Positions 8,175-17,360 of a stretch of 64,000 nt of DNA are shown piece by piece (position 1 is the stretch's first letter; each line of letters begins with the position of its first letter). A program made the translations under genes and the position numbers. Under the pieces are notes generated by a model. The model was not told the origin of the DNA. It was given only the letters and a program-made list of their open reading frames with translations, and searched no databases. The DNA comes from Hydrogenibacillus sp. (GTDB taxonomy: Bacteria; Bacillota; Bacilli; Thermicanales; DSM-22653). Location of the stretch: assembly GCA_014896255.1 (NCBI GenBank), contig JADBKT010000011.1, forward strand, positions 1 to 64,000, read 5' to 3'.

Positions 8175-9074
8175 GTGATGACCGATCTGGATCGCCTCGC
8201 GACGGAACAGCCGAATCCGAAGTCCGAACGGCTCGACCAGATGACCGCACTTGAGATCGTCACTTTGATGAATGAAGAGGACGCGACCATCGCGGGCGTC
8301 ATTCAAAAGGCGCTCCCCAATATCGCCCGGGCCGTCGAGCGCATCGTGGAGCAATTTCAACGCGGGGGCCGGCTCATCTACGTCGGGGCGGGAACAAGCG
8401 GTCGCCTCGGTGTGCTCGATGCCTCCGAATGCCCGCCGACGTTCGGCACCGATCCGGAGATGGTCGTTGCGGTGTTGGCCGGGGGGGCTCTGGCGATGAC
8501 GGCGGCGATCGAAGGGGCCGAAGACGACATCGACGCCGGAAGCGATGACCTGATCAATTTGCAAGTCAGCGAGCGGGATGCGGTCGTCGGCATCACCGCC
8601 AGCGGCCGAACACCGTACGTCAAACAGGCGCTCATCCACGCGCGCCGCTTGGGCGCGGTGACGATCGCGATCGCCAATAACCGGGGCGCCGAGGTGAGCC
8701 GCCTGGTGGACATCGCCATTGAGCTGCCGACCGGTCCGGAAGTGCTCACCGGTTCGACGCGGCTTAAGGCCGGGACGGCGCAAAAAATGGTCCTCAACAT
8801 GCTGAGCACCGCCTCGATGGTTTTGCTCGGTAAGACGTACAAAAATTTGATGATCGATCTCCGGCCGCTGAACGCCAAGCTCATCGAACGGGCCCGTCGC
8901 ATGCTGATGATGCTCACCGGCGTTTCTTATGCGGAAGCAGCCCAGGCGCTTTCCGCCGCCGATCGGCAAGTGAAGGTGGCGCTCGTGATGCTCCTCACCG
9001 GGATGACCGCCGACGAGGCGCGGGCGCGGCTACGGGATACGGGAGGATTTGTGCGGCCGATCATCGAAGAATGA
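8175..9074 (+). CDS. murQ: N-acetylmuramic acid 6-phosphate etherase MurQ
   Basis: MurQ removes the lactyl ether from MurNAc-6P, giving GlcNAc-6P and D-lactate, the step where both kinase routes in this cluster converge. It contains one SIS domain. The characteristic block AGTSGRLGVLDASECPPTFG lies near residues 73-92 and the Glu in it is the expected acid/base residue. The segment LTGSTRLKAGTAQK near 190-203 is also typical. Length (299) is normal. AAGGAG at 8161-8166 serves the GTG at 8175; the ATG at 8178 is an equally possible start. Confidence 0.97.
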   Translation: MMTDLDRLATEQPNPKSERLDQMTALEIVTLMNEEDATIAGVIQKALPNIARAVERIVEQFQRGGRLIYVGAGTSGRLGVLDASECPPTFGTDPEMVVAVLAGGALAMTAAIEGAEDDIDAGSDDLINLQVSERDAVVGITASGRTPYVKQALIHARRLGAVTIAIANNRGAEVSRLVDIAIELPTGPEVLTGSTRLKAGTAQKMVLNMLSTASMVLLGKTYKNLMIDLRPLNAKLIERARRMLMMLTGVSYAEAAQALSAADRQVKVALVMLLTGMTADEARARLRDTGGFVRPIIEE

Positions 9075-9104
9075 CCGGTGATCGAATGTGGGAGAGGGGG
9101 GCGG

Positions 9105-10067
9105 ATGATGCGACGCAGGCGTCTTAAGCCGCTCAAATCCGGCGATACGATCGCCGTGGTCGCCCCGTCAAGTCCGACGGATCCGAAAGCATTGGAACGC
9201 GGCGTACGATGGATCGAACGGCTCGGATTGCGCGTTCGACTCTGCCCGTCGGTAGACGCGCGGCGCGGGTATCTGGCCGGGGAGGACGCGCTTCGGGCGG
9301 AAGATTTCATGCGCGCGTGGGAAGATCCTGACGTGCGGGCCGTCTGGGCGGCGCGCGGCGGGTATGGCGCCGTACGAATCCTGGACCGGCTCGATGTGGC
9401 CCGTCTTCGTCCCCATGCGAAATGGTTGCTCGGTTACTCCGATGTGACGGCGTTGCACGCGTTCGTCGGCCGAACGCTCGGCCTCATCACCCTGCACGCC
9501 CCGGTGGTCGAACGCCGCGCGCAAGGCGTCCCACAGGTTCAAGACCGCCTGCTGGCCGATCTATTGTTCGGGCGTGTCCAAACCGGTCCAATGTTGGCGC
9601 CTTATGTGGAAGACGATGCCCTTCGCACCCTCTTCAATTCCATGCGCGTCCTTGCCCACGGGAGCGCCGCCGGAGCCCTCGTCGGCGGCAATTTATCGCT
9701 GGTTGCCTCCCTCCTTGGGACGCCGTGGGAGGTGGACACCCGGGGCAAAATCTTGTTTCTGGAAGATGTCGGCGAGGCGCCGTACCGGATCGACCGCCTC
9801 CTGTGTCAGCTGAAGCTGGCCGGCAAACTGGACGCGGCGGCGGGGATCCTTCTCGGCACGTTTACGGACTGCGAACCGGGTCCGAATCGCCCTTCGCTTT
9901 CGCTGGAAGACATTTGGGCGGATTATTTCTCGGGCATGAACAAGCCGGTGGTGATCGGATTTCCGGCCGGCCACAGTTTGCCGAACTTGCCCATCCCGCT
10001 GGGGGCACACATCCGGATCGAAACCGATCCGCTGCAGATTCTCCTGGTTGAATCCCTTTATGCTTGA
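9105..10067 (+). CDS. ldcA: LD-carboxypeptidase (peptidase S66, LdcA-like)
   Basis: This S66 serine peptidase trims the terminal D-amino acid from tetrapeptides in recycled muropeptides. The nucleophile Ser lies in GYSDVTALH near residue 112, the catalytic Glu in LFLEDVGEAPYR near 220, and the His in FPAGHSLPN near 287, giving the Ser-Glu-His triad of LdcA. There is no signal peptide, so a cytoplasmic role is expected. The open frame starts at 9078, but GGAGAGG at 9091-9097 favours the ATG at 9105 (9108 also possible), giving 320 residues. It follows murQ by 30 bases in the same apparent operon. MccF-type immunity proteins are S66 relatives, but the context argues for peptidoglycan recycling. 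Confidence 0.92.
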   Translation: MMRRRRLKPLKSGDTIAVVAPSSPTDPKALERGVRWIERLGLRVRLCPSVDARRGYLAGEDALRAEDFMRAWEDPDVRAVWAARGGYGAVRILDRLDVARLRPHAKWLLGYSDVTALHAFVGRTLGLITLHAPVVERRAQGVPQVQDRLLADLLFGRVQTGPMLAPYVEDDALRTLFNSMRVLAHGSAAGALVGGNLSLVASLLGTPWEVDTRGKILFLEDVGEAPYRIDRLLCQLKLAGKLDAAAGILLGTFTDCEPGPNRPSLSLEDIWADYFSGMNKPVVIGFPAGHSLPNLPIPLGAHIRIETDPLQILLVESLYA

Positions 10068-10092
10068 CGGCTTTAGAGGAGCGTGATTTTTC

Positions 10093-10989
10093 GTGCAAAC
10101 GTTTAAGGCGACGCATCTCGTGTACAGCTTTTCCAAGGACAATCCGGTCTATGACCGCTTGATCCCCGGCGAGGTTTATGCGATCGAAACCGTTGACTGC
10201 TACCGCAACCAGTTGGTCGAAGAACATACCGGTGACCCGGTGGTGATGCCGATCAAAGGCATCAATCCGGTGACGGGTCCCTTTTATATCGAAGGGGCAG
10301 AGTCCGGAGATACGTTGGCCGTGGACATTCTAGACATTCATGTCGAAGACGTCGGCACGATCTATTTGCGGCCGGGTTCCGCCTTATACGGGAAGATGCT
10401 GGCGCATGCGGAAGTCCGACGGATCCCGATCGGGGAGGAGGAAGTGCTGCTTCCCGGTGGTTTTCGCATTCCGAAGGAACCGATGATCGGCGTCATCGGC
10501 ACGACCCCGGCCGAGGAAGCGGTGTCGACCATCTCGCCCGGGCGTCACGGCGGAAATATGGATACCCGTTTGATCACCGCCGGAAGTCGTTTATACCTTC
10601 CCGTATTCGTGGATGGGGCTTTGTTTGCTCTGGGCGATCTTCATGCCGCCATGGGAGACGGAGAATCGGGCTGTTGCGGCGTGGAAGTGGCCGGACGCGT
10701 GAAGCTCCGCTTTCAGGTGATCAAAGGCCGTCAAGAACCGTGGCCTTTCCTGGAAACCCGGGAGCGGTGGGTGAGCATCGCTTCGGGCTTGACGTTGGAT
10801 GAAGCGGCCCGGGAAGCGGGGCTGGCGATGCTGGCGTTTCTCAAAAAGCGGACCAAGGCCTCTTTCCATGACCTCGCTCGTCTGTTGAGCGTGGGAGGGC
10901 ATTTGCAGATCTCCCAGATCGTCAACGATCTGAAGACCGCGCGGATGGCGGTGGCGAAGATGTCGATGGGAACTCCGGTTGATTTTTGA
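10093..10989 (+). CDS. Acetamidase/formamidase family protein
   Basis: The 298-residue protein matches the FmdA/AmdA acetamidase/formamidase family: the early segment [20 protein letters not shown], the block [14 protein letters not shown] near residue 156 and [12 protein letters not shown] near 177, where the His and Asp/Glu residues lie. Such enzymes hydrolyse formamide or acetamide to ammonia and acid, but many members are uncharacterised. GTG at 10093 follows AGAGGAG (10075-10081). It is the last gene before glpK and 25 bases behind ldcA; whether it belongs functionally to murein recycling cannot be told from sequence. Confidence 0.85.
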   Translation: MQTFKATHLVYSFSKDNPVYDRLIPGEVYAIETVDCYRNQLVEEHTGDPVVMPIKGINPVTGPFYIEGAESGDTLAVDILDIHVEDVGTIYLRPGSALYGKMLAHAEVRRIPIGEEEVLLPGGFRIPKEPMIGVIGTTPAEEAVSTISPGRHGGNMDTRLITAGSRLYLPVFVDGALFALGDLHAAMGDGESGCCGVEVAGRVKLRFQVIKGRQEPWPFLETRERWVSIASGLTLDEAAREAGLAMLAFLKKRTKASFHDLARLLSVGGHLQISQIVNDLKTARMAVAKMSMGTPVDF

Positions 10990-11017
10990 GCATGACGCAC
11001 AAAGGAGGGATACACGC

Positions 11018-12508
11018 ATGAGCCGCTACATCCTCGCGCTCGATCAAGGCACGACCAGTTCGCGGGCGATCCTGTTCGATCGGGAAGGCCGCCCGCTGGC
11101 GATGAAAAGCCAGGAATTTCGGCAAATTTACCCGCAGCCGGGGTGGGTAGAGCACGATCCGCCGGACATTTGGCAAACGCAGCTCAAGGCGGCGCAGGCG
11201 GTATTGAACGAAGCAGGCGTTCGGGCCGAAGACATCGCCGCCATCGGCGTGACCAACCAACGGGAAACGACGCTCCTCTGGGAACGCGAAACGGGAAAGC
11301 CGGTCCATCGCGCGATCGTCTGGCAGGATCGCCGGACGGCCGCGATCTGTGACCGTCTGAAGGCGCAAGGGCTTGAACCTGCTGTACGAGCGAAGACGGG
11401 GCTTGTGCTCGACCCGTATTTTTCGGCGACGAAACTCACCTGGCTGTTTGAAACGCATCCGGAGCTCAAGGCGCGGGCCGAACGCGGGGAGCTCGCCTTC
11501 GGAACGGTTGATACGTGGCTCATCTGGAAGCTTAGCGGCGGGAAGGTGCACGCCACCGATCCGTCGAACGCCTCGCGAACGCTGCTCTTCAATCTCAGGA
11601 CGCTTACGTGGGACGATGAGCTTCTTGAATGGTTCGGCGTGCCGAAGGCGATCCTACCGGAAGTTCGGCCGTCGAGCGGCATTTTCGGCGACACTTTGCC
11701 CGATTGGTTTGGCGCGCCCGTCTCCATTGCCGGCGTCGCCGGCGATCAGCAGGCGGCGCTCTTCGGCCAGGCCGGCTTTCGTCCGGGGATGGCCAAAAAC
11801 ACGTACGGAACGGGCGCTTTTCTCCTCATGAACACCGGAGCGCGCCCGGTGCTGTCGGAAAAAGGGCTTTTGACGACGGTCGCTTGGCGGATCGGCGATC
11901 AGGTGTGGTATGCGCTGGAGGGGAGCATTTTCATCGCCGGCGCGGTCGTGCAGTGGCTCAGAGACGAACTGGGGTTGATCGCCCGGGCGGACGAGACGGA
12001 GGCGCATGCCCGGGCGGTCGAGGACACCGGCGGGGTTTACCTCGTCCCGGCATTTACCGGTTTGGGAGCGCCGTACTGGGATCCTTACGCCCGGGGGGTG
12101 ATCGTCGGTCTTACGCGGGGTACCGGCCGGCATCATCTCATTCGGGCGGCTCTGGAATCGATCGCCTATCAGTCGCGGGATGTGCTTGAAATCATGCAAA
12201 AAGAAGCGGGTTTGAAGCTCGATGCCTTGCGCGTCGACGGGGGCGCGGCGCAAAACGATTGGCTGATGCAGTTTCAGGCTGATGTGTTGAACGTTGCGGT
12301 GGACCGTCCGATCGTCCATGAAACGACGGCTCTCGGAGCCGCTTACTTGGCCGGGCTGGCGGTCGGCTATTGGGAAAGTCTAGAGGAGATCGAGGCGCTG
12401 TGGAAGATGGATCGGCGCTTTGAACCGGCAATCACGGAGGAAGAGCGGCAAAAACGCTACAGCGGCTGGCTGAGAGCCGTCGAACGAGCTAAAGGGTGGG
12501 CCAGGTAA
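11018..12508 (+). CDS. glpK: Glycerol kinase GlpK
   Basis: GlpK phosphorylates glycerol to sn-glycerol 3-phosphate with ATP. FGGY-family motifs are clear: [16 protein letters not shown] at the N-terminus, [17 protein letters not shown] near residue 77, and [17 protein letters not shown] near 239. Length from the ATG at 11018 (AAAGGAGGG just upstream) is 496, normal for the family; the frame is open to 10979 but the extension lacks conservation. In the segment before the GDQQAA motif, Firmicute kinases usually carry a His that is phosphorylated by PEP-HPr. Here the segment reads [14 protein letters not shown] and has no His, so PTS control is probably absent. glpD follows immediately; no glpF is seen nearby. 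Confidence 0.98.
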   Translation: MSRYILALDQGTTSSRAILFDREGRPLAMKSQEFRQIYPQPGWVEHDPPDIWQTQLKAAQAVLNEAGVRAEDIAAIGVTNQRETTLLWERETGKPVHRAIVWQDRRTAAICDRLKAQGLEPAVRAKTGLVLDPYFSATKLTWLFETHPELKARAERGELAFGTVDTWLIWKLSGGKVHATDPSNASRTLLFNLRTLTWDDELLEWFGVPKAILPEVRPSSGIFGDTLPDWFGAPVSIAGVAGDQQAALFGQAGFRPGMAKNTYGTGAFLLMNTGARPVLSEKGLLTTVAWRIGDQVWYALEGSIFIAGAVVQWLRDELGLIARADETEAHARAVEDTGGVYLVPAFTGLGAPYWDPYARGVIVGLTRGTGRHHLIRAALESIAYQSRDVLEIMQKEAGLKLDALRVDGGAAQNDWLMQFQADVLNVAVDRPIVHETTALGAAYLAGLAVGYWESLEEIEALWKMDRRFEPAITEEERQKRYSGWLRAVERAKGWAR

Positions 12509-14143
12509 ATGATTCACCGAGCGGTATGGCGCGAACAGGCGTTTCAGCAGCTGCAATCGACGGCGTTTGACCTTCTCGTCATCGGCGGCGGCATCACCGG
12601 GATGGGGGTCGCCGCTGAGGCGGCCCGCAGAGGACTTACGGTCGCGCTCGTCGAAGGGCGAGATTTTGCTTCCGGGACGAGCAGCCGCTCCACGAAGCTC
12701 ATCCACGGCGGTCTCCGCTATCTCAAAGAGCGGCAGTTTCGGCTGGTGCGCGAGTCGGTCGTGGAACGCATGCGCCTCATGAAGATGGCGCCGCACCTCG
12801 TCCGGCCGGAGTGGTTCATCTTTCCGGTGTACAAGGGCGATCCTGATCCGCTCTGGATGCTCCACCTGGGCTTGTGGTTATACGATCGTTATGCCGGCCG
12901 GGATCTCGGGACGCTCGGCCATCGTCGGCTTCGCTCCGCCGACGTGTTGTCCGAAGAGCCGCTGCTTCGTTCGGAAGGTCTAAAAGGCGCGGCGATGTAC
13001 GTCGATGCCGTAACCGATGATGCGCGCCTGACGATCGCGGTCATGCGCCAGGCGCGTGCGCAGGGGGCGGTGGTGCTCAACCGGGCGGAAGTGGTCGGTT
13101 TTCGGAAGGATGCCGCCGGGAAAATCACCGGCGTCGAGATCGAGGATCGTTTCGGCGACCGCGACGTCATCACCGTTTCTGCACGGAAAGTGCTGAATGC
13201 CTCCGGCCCTTGGGCGGATCATGTGCGGCGGCTCGACGATTCGGGTTCTTCGCGGATTTTGTTGCTGACAAAAGGGATTCACATCACCGTGCCGAAAGAT
13301 AGACTGCCGCTTCGCCATGTCGTCGTCATGCGCGGGACGGACGGGCGGATGATGTTCGCCGTACCGCGAGGGGCATACGTCTATGCCGGTACGACGGATA
13401 CGGTGTACGACGGAGATCCGGCGCATCCGACGGTCGAAGCGGAAGACGTCCGCTACGTGTTGGCGGCGATCGAGCGGACGTTCCCCGACGTCAAGATCGA
13501 CGATCAAGATGTCGTCAGCACTTGGGCAGGGATTCGGCCGCTCATTGCGCCCGGAGACGTCAAGAATCCCAGTTCGGTTTCACGGGATTATCAGCTTTTT
13601 CGGAGTGCTTCCGGCCTCTTGACCGTCGGAGGTGGGAAACTCACCGCCTACCAGGCCATGGCCAGGCACATCGTCGACGATGTCTTTCCCGAGACGAAGA
13701 CAAAAGTTCGGGAGGATGGGGCAACCGGGGCGTTGCCGGGCGGGGTGGACCTGCCGAATGAGGCGGCCATTTTAGCGCAAGCGAAGCGGCATGAACTTCC
13801 GATGGATCAGGTGAAAACGCTGGTGGCGCATTTTGGCAGCCACTATCAAGACGTTTTGGATCGACTGGCGGAACGCGACGCGGATAAACCGCCGCGTATC
13901 CGCGTACTTCGGGCGGTGGCACGGTATACGGTCCAAGAGGAAGCCGCGCTTTCTTTGGAAGATGTTCTGGTGCGGCGTTTTCCGGAGGCGTTGTTCAGCG
14001 GCGACAACGGGCTGGATGTGGCGGCCGAGGTCAGCGAAGCACTGGCGGAAGCCCTTGGCCTTTCGGAAGAAGATCGGAAACGGCATTTGTCCGCATATCG
14101 CGCGTTTGTTCAATCGATGCATGCTTGGAAGAACGGGCGATGA
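12509..14143 (+). CDS. glpD: Aerobic glycerol-3-phosphate dehydrogenase GlpD
   Basis: GlpD is the membrane-associated FAD enzyme that oxidises glycerol 3-phosphate to dihydroxyacetone phosphate and passes electrons to quinone. The FAD-binding motif LLVIGGGITGMGVAAEAARRG is near residues 19-39, followed by FASGTSSRSTKLIHGGLRYL near 53-72. A C-terminal DAO_C-type domain continues to the end. Length (544) is normal. The gene begins directly after the glpK stop, so the pair forms an operon. Confidence 0.97.
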   Translation: MIHRAVWREQAFQQLQSTAFDLLVIGGGITGMGVAAEAARRGLTVALVEGRDFASGTSSRSTKLIHGGLRYLKERQFRLVRESVVERMRLMKMAPHLVRPEWFIFPVYKGDPDPLWMLHLGLWLYDRYAGRDLGTLGHRRLRSADVLSEEPLLRSEGLKGAAMYVDAVTDDARLTIAVMRQARAQGAVVLNRAEVVGFRKDAAGKITGVEIEDRFGDRDVITVSARKVLNASGPWADHVRRLDDSGSSRILLLTKGIHITVPKDRLPLRHVVVMRGTDGRMMFAVPRGAYVYAGTTDTVYDGDPAHPTVEAEDVRYVLAAIERTFPDVKIDDQDVVSTWAGIRPLIAPGDVKNPSSVSRDYQLFRSASGLLTVGGGKLTAYQAMARHIVDDVFPETKTKVREDGATGALPGGVDLPNEAAILAQAKRHELPMDQVKTLVAHFGSHYQDVLDRLAERDADKPPRIRVLRAVARYTVQEEAALSLEDVLVRRFPEALFSGDNGLDVAAEVSEALAEALGLSEEDRKRHLSAYRAFVQSMHAWKNGR

Positions 14144-14163
14144 CGGCCGCCCTCGCCCTCATA

Positions 14164-14192
14164 TTTACAGCCGCTTCGAAAGATGATATCTT
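14164..14192 (+). promoter_or_regulatory. Predicted sigma-A promoter for cysK
   Basis: TTTACA (14164-14169), 17-base spacer, TATCTT (14187-14192) with an upstream TGA giving an extended -10. It lies in the 94-base gap between glpD and cysK and separates the two transcription units. Confidence 0.55.
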
Positions 14193-14237
14193 GATGGCAT
14201 GAAAGTTGAAAGCCGATTCACAGAAAGAGGCGAAACG

Positions 14238-15170
14238 ATGCGCGTCGCAAACCACATCTACGAGCTGATCGGCGAAACGCCTCTGGTCAAGCTCAATCGG
14301 CTCGTCACCACGCGGCACGCGGACATCTACGTCAAGCTGGAGAGCTTCAACCCGAGCGCGAGCGTCAAGGACCGGGCCGCGTATTACATGATCAAGGACG
14401 CCGAAGCCCGTGGGCTCATCACGCCGGGAAAAAGCGTCATCATCGAACCGACTTCCGGCAATACGGGGATCGGACTGGCGATGGTCGCGGCGGCCAAGGG
14501 CTACCGCTGTATCCTCGTCATGCCGGAAGGGAGCACGATCGAGCGGATCAAGCTGCTTCAGGCGTATGGGGCAGAAGTGGTGCTCACGCCGCAGGAGAAA
14601 AAGATGCCCGGCGCGGTGGAAAAAGCGCGCGAACTTGCGGTGCAAATTCCGCACAGCTTTATTCCGATGCAATTCGAAAACCCCGCCAATCCCCAGGCGC
14701 ACCGGGAAACGACGGCCCGGGAGATCATCGCCCAGGTGGAAAAGCTGGGTCGGAGGTTGGACGGTTTCGTTTCCACGTCCGGCACGGGAGGGACGGTCAC
14801 CGGTACCGGCGAGGTGCTGAAGTCCGTCTTTCCGGATCTCGTCATCGCCGTCGTCGAGCCGAAGGGCTCACCGGTCCTCTCCGGCGGACAGCCGGGACCG
14901 CACAAGCTCGTCGGGACGAGCCCCGGGTTCATTCCGCCGATCCTCAATCGCTCGATTTACGACCACATTTTCCTCGTCGATGACGACGAGGCGTACGAGA
15001 TCACGCGACGTCTGGCGCGTGAAGAGGGCATCCTGGTCGGCCCGTCATCCGGTGCCGCGGTCTTCGCCGCGCTCAAGCTCGCCGAGCGGCTCGGCCCGGG
15101 CAAGCTCGTCGTGAGTATGACCGCCGATACGGGGGAACGATACCTCTCGAGCGACGTTTTTCCGGTATAG
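14238..15170 (+). CDS. cysK: Cysteine synthase A (O-acetylserine sulfhydrylase)
   Basis: This PLP enzyme makes cysteine from O-acetylserine and sulfide. The PLP-lysine motif SASVKDRAAYYM is near residues 37-48, the substrate loop PTSGNTGIGLAM near 71-82, and the PLP-phosphate loop STSGTGGTVTGTGE near 176-189. The open frame reaches back to 14199, but AGAGGCGAAACG before the ATG at 14238 and the alignment-like beginning MRVANHIYELIGETPLVKLN support 310 residues, the usual CysK length. It probably has its own promoter (14164-14192). Confidence 0.97.
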   Translation: MRVANHIYELIGETPLVKLNRLVTTRHADIYVKLESFNPSASVKDRAAYYMIKDAEARGLITPGKSVIIEPTSGNTGIGLAMVAAAKGYRCILVMPEGSTIERIKLLQAYGAEVVLTPQEKKMPGAVEKARELAVQIPHSFIPMQFENPANPQAHRETTAREIIAQVEKLGRRLDGFVSTSGTGGTVTGTGEVLKSVFPDLVIAVVEPKGSPVLSGGQPGPHKLVGTSPGFIPPILNRSIYDHIFLVDDDEAYEITRRLAREEGILVGPSSGAAVFAALKLAERLGPGKLVVSMTADTGERYLSSDVFPV

Positions 15171-15228
15171 TTGTTTTTCCGAAATGCGACCTCCCGTGCT
15201 GCGCTTGACGGTCTGGAGGCTTTCATCC

Positions 15229-16647
15229 ATGGATTTCAAAGAACGATCTTGGTACCCGTGGGTCATTTTCGCCATCGTCACCACGGGTACGTTTATGGTC
15301 AACGTCGACATGAGCGTCTTGAACGTCGCGCTGCCGACGCTTCAAGCGGCGTTTCAAACATCGCTGGAAACGCTGTCCTGGGTTCTCGTCGGCTACCTGA
15401 TGATCATCACCGGCGTGCTCCCGATCATCGGCAAATTGTCCGATGTCTACGGGCGCAAGCCGTTTTTCATCGCCGGCGTGCTCATCTTCGGCGGGTTTTC
15501 CGCGCTGGCGGCGATCGCGCAGTCGCTTTCGGCGCTCATCGTCTATCGCCTGGCCATGGGCATCGGCAGCGCCCTGATCCAGGCCAACGTCATGTCCATC
15601 GTCGCCGACAGCTTTCCGCCGGGGCGTCGCGGTCGCCCGCTGGGGATGATCGGCAGCGTCGTGGCCATCGGGACGATCGTCGGCCCGGCGATCGGCGGAT
15701 TGTTGCTGCATTACTTCGGTTGGCCGTCGATCTTCTGGTTGAACGTGCCGTTCAGCGTCGCTGCCGCCCTCGGCGCTTTCTTCCTGCTCGAGCGCCGGGT
15801 GCCGGAACGGAAGGGCGATCGCCCGATCGACGTCGTCGGCGCGGTCTATTTCATGATTTCCGTCGCCGCGCTCATGCAGTGGATGAACGGTTTAAACCGC
15901 TACGCTTTCTTGGATTCCCCGTCTTTGGCCGCCTTCGGCCTCTTCGCCGTCTTTTTCGCACTGTACATCGTCCGGAGCGTGCGGGTTGCGGAGCCGCTCA
16001 TTCACCTCGCTTTGTTTCGCATCCGGACCTTCGCCGTCGGCAATACGACGGGGCTCGTCTCGTATATTTTGATCGCCGTCCCGCAAATCGTACTGCCCTT
16101 TTACCTGCATATCGTTCATGAGCTTACCTCGGACCGCGTCGGGCTCGTCATCGCCGCTCAGGCGGCGGCGATGATTCTCGCCTCCCCCATTTCCGGCTGG
16201 ATGACGGACCGCCTCGGCACGCGCACCCCGTCGCTCATCGGTCTTGCCCTCGCCGCTTTCGCCCTCCTTTGGCTGGCCGCGATCGGGCAGGACACGCCGG
16301 TCAGCATCGCCACCGCGGGCCTCGCCTTCTTCGGCGTCGGCATGGCCTTTTTCCAGGCGCCGAACAACGTCGCCGTGCTGGAGAGCGTGCCGAAGGAGCA
16401 GACCGGACTCACCGGCGGCATCATCGCCACCGTGCGCAACTTGGGACGCGTACTCGGCGTCGCGCTGGCCTCGCTGTTGTTCGAGCGCGCCGGGGGCGGT
16501 TTAAGCGCCGCGACGGCCATCCGCGGGGTCCGGGTGACGATGCTCACGGCGTTCGGGCTTGCGCTCTTTGCGCTGCTTTTGACGTATTGGGGAGGACGGC
16601 AAGGCGAGGCGACCGCCGCCGTGCGGGCCTCCTTGCGCGGACGCTGA
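15229..16647 (+). CDS. MFS transporter, DHA2 (14-TMS) drug exporter family
   Basis: This is a hydrophobic 472-residue protein with a 14-helix DHA2-type pattern. The first helix segment FMVNVDMSVLNVALPTL is the family motif of EmrB/QacA-like exporters. The A-type loop motif GKLSDVYGRKPFF follows helix 2, and GSVVAIGTIVGPAIGGLLL resembles the motif C of antiporters. The ATG at 15229 is preferred over 15184 because GGAGG lies about 10 bases upstream and the family motif starts soon after. Likely a proton-driven exporter of small organic compounds; the substrate is unknown. Confidence 0.93.
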   Translation: MDFKERSWYPWVIFAIVTTGTFMVNVDMSVLNVALPTLQAAFQTSLETLSWVLVGYLMIITGVLPIIGKLSDVYGRKPFFIAGVLIFGGFSALAAIAQSLSALIVYRLAMGIGSALIQANVMSIVADSFPPGRRGRPLGMIGSVVAIGTIVGPAIGGLLLHYFGWPSIFWLNVPFSVAAALGAFFLLERRVPERKGDRPIDVVGAVYFMISVAALMQWMNGLNRYAFLDSPSLAAFGLFAVFFALYIVRSVRVAEPLIHLALFRIRTFAVGNTTGLVSYILIAVPQIVLPFYLHIVHELTSDRVGLVIAAQAAAMILASPISGWMTDRLGTRTPSLIGLALAAFALLWLAAIGQDTPVSIATAGLAFFGVGMAFFQAPNNVAVLESVPKEQTGLTGGIIATVRNLGRVLGVALASLLFERAGGGLSAATAIRGVRVTMLTAFGLALFALLLTYWGGRQGEATAAVRASLRGR

Positions 16648-16649
16648 AG

Positions 16650-16679
16650 TTGTGGTACATTGTTGATTGGAGATACTAT
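16650..16679 (+). promoter_or_regulatory. Predicted promoter of the rimP-nusA-infB operon
   Basis: TTGTGG (16650-16655), 18-base spacer, TACTAT (16674-16679). Transcription would start near 16686, just before a strong terminator-like hairpin at 16694, so the short leader looks like an attenuated start. Confidence 0.6.
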
Positions 16680-16693
16680 AGTGACCGCTTGCA

Positions 16694-16723
16694 AAGAGTG
16701 GGCGCGCCCACTCTTCGTTTTTT
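16694..16723 (+). terminator. Intrinsic terminator/attenuator in the rimP leader
   Basis: A perfect palindrome AGAGTGGGCG/CGCCCACTCT (16695-16714), extended by one A-T pair, is followed after CG by six T residues (16718-16723). Placed between the promoter and rimP, it can end transcripts arriving from the MFS gene and also attenuate those starting at 16686. A second short inverted repeat, TTTGCC (16721-16726) and GGCAAA (16735-16740), abuts the AAAGGAGG ribosome-binding site. Confidence 0.8.
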
Positions 16724-16746
16724 GCCTTCAAAGTGGCAAAGGAGGC

Positions 16747-17211
16747 ATGGCTTTGAACCGGGAAGCCGTCGAAACGCTTACCGAACGGCTGGTGCTGCCG
16801 ATTTTGGCGCGGATGGGCCTGGAACTCGTGCACATCGAATTCGTGAAAGAAAGCGGCGCGCGTTTTTTAAGAGTGTACATCGACAAGCCCGGCGGCGTCG
16901 GAATCGAGGAATGCAGCAAGGTCAGCGAGGCGCTCGGCCGCGTCCTCGATCAAGAAGATCCGATTCCCGACAGCTATGTCCTGGAAGTCTCTTCGCCGGG
17001 CGCCGAGCGCGTGCTCAAAACCGAGCGCGAGTTCTCCTGGGCTGAAGGCAAAATCGTCCGCGTCGAGACGCGCACGCCGCTTGAGGGGACGACCGTTTTT
17101 CAGGGGATGCTGCGCTCCGGAGGCGATCCGCTCGTCCTGGAGACGGACATGGGGACGGTGGAGATTCCAAGGTCGGCGGTCAAAATCGCTCGCCGGGCGC
17201 TCGTCCGGTGA
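16747..17211 (+). CDS. rimP: Ribosome maturation factor RimP
   Basis: RimP assists 30S subunit maturation. Typical stretches are LVLPILARMGLELVHIEF near residues 15-32, LRVYIDKPGGVGIEECSKVSEALG near 42-65 and YVLEVSSPGAERVLKT near 80-95. The ATG at 16747 follows AAAGGAGGC directly, giving 154 residues; the longer frame from 16660 would run through the leader hairpin and is rejected. First gene of the nusA-infB operon, as in most bacteria. Confidence 0.97.
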   Translation: MALNREAVETLTERLVLPILARMGLELVHIEFVKESGARFLRVYIDKPGGVGIEECSKVSEALGRVLDQEDPIPDSYVLEVSSPGAERVLKTEREFSWAEGKIVRVETRTPLEGTTVFQGMLRSGGDPLVLETDMGTVEIPRSAVKIARRALVR

Positions 17212-17360
17212 GCGCACCGACGGCGGCGGGCGAAGGTTGCCGTGAACAAAAACGGCGGTGGTGCGTCGGTGACGGCCGACGGATCGTTGACAGCGCGAGG
17301 ACGGATCGATGATCGAAGGTCCGTCCGAACATATCGAGAGGGTACGAAGGAGGAGGCGCG

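Noticed and set aside
15171-16121. Alternative 316-codon frame over the MFS gene
   Set aside because: Arg/His-rich reading of the same DNA; the other frame gives a clear 14-helix transporter.
17283-17312. Possible promoter (TTGACA) before nusA
   Set aside because: No acceptable -10 hexamer at 16-18 bases; the match is isolated.
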